Source: JAXDMK01 sp963790325
Lineage (GTDB): Bacteria; Actinomycetota; Acidimicrobiia; Acidimicrobiales; AC-14
Direction of reading: 5' to 3'
Assembly (NCBI GenBank): GCA_963790325.1
Contig: CAWBNY010000003.1
Location: 62,001 to 126,000, forward strand
DNA: 64,000 bases
Below, one piece after another: positions 61,196 through 64,000 of the stretch (position 1 is its first letter; each line of letters starts with the position of its first letter). Position numbers and translations under genes: made by a program. The notes beneath the pieces are model-generated. The model had not been told where the DNA came from and made no database searches. It worked only from the letters and a program-made list of their open reading frames with translations.

Positions 61196-62011
61196 ATGCG
61201 ATATGCCCGGACCCTCGTCGGCGTCGCCCTCGTGGGCGCGCTGGTAACCCTTTTGACCGACCCCGCCCTGGCGGCGGCACCCGGTAACGACTCCTTCGCC
61301 GGAGCGGTGGCCGTCGGCCCCGGCTTCGTCGAGGATCTCGCGACGACCGAGGCCACCACCGATGCGGACGACATCTCCGCCAACACCAACTGTGGGGCGC
61401 CGGCGACCGATGCCAGCGTCTGGTACGCCTACACCCAGCCGACCGACGGCGGTGTGATCGTCGACGTGTCCTCGTCGAACTACACCGCAGGCGTCATCGT
61501 CGTCACCGGATCGCCCGGCGCGTTCGTCCTGCACGCGTGTGGTCCCGGGACGGTTGCCTTGTCGGCCACCGCGGGCACCACATACTACGTCCTTGCCTTC
61601 GACGACCAGCTAGACGGGGGTGGGAACGGTGGCCTGCTCCACATCGCGTTCAGCGACACGGTCGAGCCCCCCACGCTAACCGTCACCGCCGATCCGGTCG
61701 GACGCTTCGACGCGAAGACGGGCGGGGCGACGGTCACCGGGACGTTCTCGTGCACCGGGGCCACCTTCGTCTCGGTCTTTGGAGACCTGCGCCAGCGGGT
61801 CGGGAGGGGATTCGTCACCGGATTCTTCGCGGCGGGCGACACCGCCTGTGACGGTGCAACGCACACGTGGACGGCTTCGGTCACGCCGACCCTCGGCAAG
61901 TTCGCAGGCGGGAAGGCGGCCGCGGTCGTGTTCAGCTTCGCCTGTGGCCCGCTTCAGTGCGCCCAAGGCTTCGGCGAGCAGACCGTGCAGCTCAAGGGTG
62001 GCGGCAAGTAG
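61196..62011 (+). CDS. Secreted two-domain protein, C-terminal DUF6299-like
   Basis: 271 residues, GGAGG 5 nt before ATG 61196. A signal peptide covers about 1-27 (TLVGVALVGALVTLLTDPALA). An N-terminal beta domain (PGNDSFAGAVAVG...VWYAYTQPTDGGVIVDVSSS) resembles PPC-type pre-peptidase domains. The C-terminal domain (TLTVTADPVGRFDAKTGGAT, VTGTFSC, HTWTASVTP, CGPLQCAQGFGEQTV) resembles DUF6299 with cysteines likely in disulfides. Exported, function unknown. Stands alone between intergenic regions. Confidence 0.68.
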   Translation: MRYARTLVGVALVGALVTLLTDPALAAAPGNDSFAGAVAVGPGFVEDLATTEATTDADDISANTNCGAPATDASVWYAYTQPTDGGVIVDVSSSNYTAGVIVVTGSPGAFVLHACGPGTVALSATAGTTYYVLAFDDQLDGGGNGGLLHIAFSDTVEPPTLTVTADPVGRFDAKTGGATVTGTFSCTGATFVSVFGDLRQRVGRGFVTGFFAAGDTACDGATHTWTASVTPTLGKFAGGKAAAVVFSFACGPLQCAQGFGEQTVQLKGGGK

Positions 62012-62059
62012 CCGACCACGCACATCACAGGGACGGCCTCGAGCGGGCCGTCCCTGTGA

Positions 62060-62494
62060 TGCCGACGCGACGTCCTTGCCGCGGTGCGTGCTGGCCACAA
62101 CGTGTTCGTCGCGCTCTACGGCCATCCGGGTGTCTTCGCCCATCCCGGACACGAAGTCATTCCCCAGGCACGAGCGGAGGGATATGTGGCGGAGATGCTT
62201 CCCGCGGTTTCGGCCCTCGACTGTCTCTTTGCCGACCTTCAACTCGATCCTGCCGCCGACGGCTGCCAGTTGTGCGCGGCAACTCACTTCGTGTTCGGAC
62301 CGTTGCAGGTCGCCTCGAGCGTGCCCCTCATCCCTCGTAAACCTCGAACCGAGCCTCGTCGCCTCCCATGTGACAACTTTCGCGACCACCCGGCGCTACT
62401 CCTGCCATTCCAACAGGATTTCTTCAAGCCGCCCATCGGGCCAGGTCAGAGACCTGGACACTTACGCTCGGAGTGCATCCGATTCCCGAGATGA
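62060..62494 (+). pseudogene. Fragment of a tetrapyrrole-methylase/borosin-type methyltransferase
   Basis: The frame following a TGA at 62057 translates RRDVLAAVRAGHNVFVALYG, HPGVFAHPGHEVIPQARAEG, YVAEMLPAVSALDCLFADLQ and LDPAADGCQLCAATHFVFG. This matches the central part of SAM-dependent TP_methylase proteins of the borosin N-methyltransferase type (YGHPGVF, ARAEGY.a.mLPG.SA.dCLFADL..DP...GCQ). The N-terminal SAM-binding GxGxG segment of about 80 residues is missing, and sequence after about 62300 is unrelated. I read it as a decayed gene; identification by eye. Confidence 0.6.
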
Positions 62495-62583
62495 CGAGCA
62501 CCGAAGGCCCGCCACCCGCCTGTCACACCACGACAATGCTTGACTCGATACACCGACCGGTTATTGTCGCAGTTCGAGGTTGT

Positions 62584-62606
62584 AGTGGTGGTCGACATAC
62601 ACCACT
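62584..62606. promoter_or_regulatory. Inverted repeat upstream of the beta-helix lipoprotein
   Basis: AGTGGTG (62584-62590) and CACCACT (62600-62606) are perfect 7-bp arms with a 9-nt spacer, 38 bp before ATG 62645. Position and symmetry suit an operator or mRNA hairpin. No regulator gene is adjacent. Confidence 0.35.
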
Positions 62607-62644
62607 CCCTTGCACTCGGCCTGCCGTGCAACCGGAGGAGTCTC

Positions 62645-63979
62645 ATGAGGATTCTGGCAACGCCTCTCCTGGCGGCACTCGTGGCAGTCGCCGGTTGCGG
62701 CGGCGACGGCCCTGGCCAGCCCACCGCGGAAGTCACGTGTTCGCCGACCTCGACCGACCGGCCGGTGTGCCCGGCGGCCGGCGAGCCGGAAACGGCCAGC
62801 TTCCTCGATCCGACCTCGGAGGCCATCGCTCCCGAGCGGATCCACCTGGCCCCGCACGTCTACGTCGCACCGTTCGCAGCTCTCGACGCGTCGCGGGGCA
62901 GCATCCGGATCGGACCGGAGTCGAACGTGCAGGACAACGTGGCTGTGGTGGGCGGCGGTGCTCCGGATCAGGCGCGAGCGGGCGCCCTCGCCCGCCTCGG
63001 GCTGGACGAGGCCAGCGGCGTGGAAACAGGCGAGAGGGTCATCCTCGCCCATGGGTCGCGGGTGCTCGGCCCGGCCCGTCTGGGCGTGGGCGACGTCTTG
63101 CAGGTGGCTGGTGGGGAGGGTGGCACGACGTCCGACTCCGGGGTCTTCGTGAGCTTCGGAGCCGAGGTCGACGGCGCCGTCCTCGAGCGCGACAGCGGCC
63201 TGTCGGCCCTGGCGCGCGTCGGGCCCGGCGTGCGCCTGCCCAGCGGCTTCATCGTGCTGCCCGGAAAGAACGTCACCACCCAGGCCGAGGCCGAGGACGC
63301 CGGTCTCGGCAAGGTCCGGCCCATCGTGGCCGCCGATCGGGAGTTCAACGCCGGCGTCGTCGAGGTGAACGTGGGCCTGGCCCGGGAGTACACCCGGCTG
63401 TATCGCGACGACGCAACCCACGTCAGGGGCATCAACTACGACCCGGGCGGCAACGAGTTCGACCGGAGTCGCGACCTGCCGACGGTCGAATCGGACCTCT
63501 GCACCGGGCCCCAGGTGCGGGAGCCGCAGTTCGACAACCGCGTCATCGGCGACGCCTGCTTCGCTGACAGCCTGGCCCAGCTGCGCGACAAGATGGGCCG
63601 ATCGATCTCGATCCGGGCCGACGAGGGTGGCCCGTTCGGGATCGGGACGATCACCCGCATGGGTGGGGGCGTGATCTTCCATGCCCTCGAGGGCACCGAC
63701 CTGCGCACCGGCGACAACGTCACGTACGGCGTGGGGGTCATCGTGCACGGCGGCGGGCGACCCCAGGTCGATCCGACGACCGGCCTCGCCGCCCCCACCC
63801 TCATCGGCGACGAGGTCGTGCTGGCTGACGGGAGCATCGTCTTCCGCTCCTTCGTCCGCAACGGGGCACGCATCGGCACGAGGAGCGCGGTCGTGGGGAG
63901 CGAGCTGGCGCTGGGTCAGGTCATCCCCGACCGCGTCATCTATGCCAACGACGCCGTCTTCGGTCCTGTCGAGTGGTAA
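62645..63979 (+). CDS. Lipoprotein with left-handed beta-helix (gamma-carbonic-anhydrase-like) repeats
   Basis: 444 residues. Strong GGAGGAG before ATG 62645. The signal peptide ends in the lipobox VAVAGC (Cys18). The mature part has hexapeptide-type repeats (HVYVAPFAALDASRGSIRIG, SNVQDNVAVV, VILAHGSRVLGPARLGVGDV, then C-terminal APTLIGDEVVLADGSIVFRS, ARIGTRSAVVGS), the trimeric fold of gamma-class carbonic anhydrases and hexapeptide acyltransferases. A middle insert (about 255-345) interrupts the helix. The three-His zinc site of active gamma enzymes is not evident, so enzymatic activity is uncertain. Probably a surface lipoprotein. Confidence 0.75.
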   Translation: MRILATPLLAALVAVAGCGGDGPGQPTAEVTCSPTSTDRPVCPAAGEPETASFLDPTSEAIAPERIHLAPHVYVAPFAALDASRGSIRIGPESNVQDNVAVVGGGAPDQARAGALARLGLDEASGVETGERVILAHGSRVLGPARLGVGDVLQVAGGEGGTTSDSGVFVSFGAEVDGAVLERDSGLSALARVGPGVRLPSGFIVLPGKNVTTQAEAEDAGLGKVRPIVAADREFNAGVVEVNVGLAREYTRLYRDDATHVRGINYDPGGNEFDRSRDLPTVESDLCTGPQVREPQFDNRVIGDACFADSLAQLRDKMGRSISIRADEGGPFGIGTITRMGGGVIFHALEGTDLRTGDNVTYGVGVIVHGGGRPQVDPTTGLAAPTLIGDEVVLADGSIVFRSFVRNGARIGTRSAVVGSELALGQVIPDRVIYANDAVFGPVEW

Positions 63980-64000
63980 GGACGCGCCCGACCGCGGCTG

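Overview
The window is a very GC-rich bacterial chromosome segment (coding third positions almost always G or C, many GTG starts). It carries an actinobacterial housekeeping gene order. SepIVA-like, DUF177, rnc and fpg lie together, a HemD/OmpR regulator sits beside nirBD, and secreted proteins have Thr/Pro-rich linkers. I infer Actinomycetota, most likely Acidimicrobiia or a close relative; the class is an impression, not a measured placement. I found no rRNA or tRNA gene, CRISPR array, phage or intact insertion sequence.

1-24.2 kb is a core block on the plus strand: thiL (cut by the window edge), thiD, a K+ channel/RCK protein, a DAK-domain kinase subunit (divergent from rpmB), recG, rsmD, coaD, a SepIVA-like coiled coil, DUF177, rpmF, plsX, acpP, rnc, mutM, smc, ftsY, ffh, rpsP, khpA and rimM. 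Envelope or secreted genes on the minus strand interrupt it: a neocarzinostatin-like protein, a DUF2231 membrane protein with two small exported proteins, and a beta-lactamase-fold serine hydrolase. A PIN-domain remnant lies before recG. The usual trmD-rplS continuation after rimM is absent.

24.2-31.9 kb holds a tightly overlapping minus-strand operon (membrane protein, geranylgeranyl-reductase-like flavoprotein, metallo-beta-lactamase-fold hydrolase, flavin-binding protein, GAF/LuxR-like protein with a shortened HTH), a VanW-domain protein and a divergent GDP-mannose dehydratase.

31.9-42.2 kb is a nitrate/nitrite assimilation island. An NnaR-like regulator is divergent from nirB-nirD, a DmsB-DmsC-type fusion and a cytoplasmic molybdenum nitrate reductase; a SIMPL-domain gene and a NarK transporter follow. 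A roughly 31-bp sequence in the nnaR-nirB gap recurs upstream of narK and is a candidate regulator site for the island.

42.2-50 kb has an htrA / response regulator / histidine kinase operon and two tandem genes for secreted proteins that join a zinc-protease-like domain (HELMH) to seven RCC1 repeats. The second copy has a frameshift in its signal peptide.

50-64 kb is more accessory: GNAT, VOC, a drug-type ABC exporter, DUF421 with a partner, a Tat-lipoprotein intradiol dioxygenase, a zinc ribbon, a large unknown protein, a polysaccharide pyruvyl transferase divergent from a PP-loop protein, a 51-residue peptide, a DUF6299-like secreted protein, a fragment of a tetrapyrrole-methylase/borosin-type methyltransferase and a left-handed beta-helix lipoprotein. 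Two patterns cut across regions: a 48-bp palindromic repeat in three copies, and TANNNT hexamers 6-10 nt before many start codons that lack a Shine-Dalgarno, suggesting leaderless transcription.
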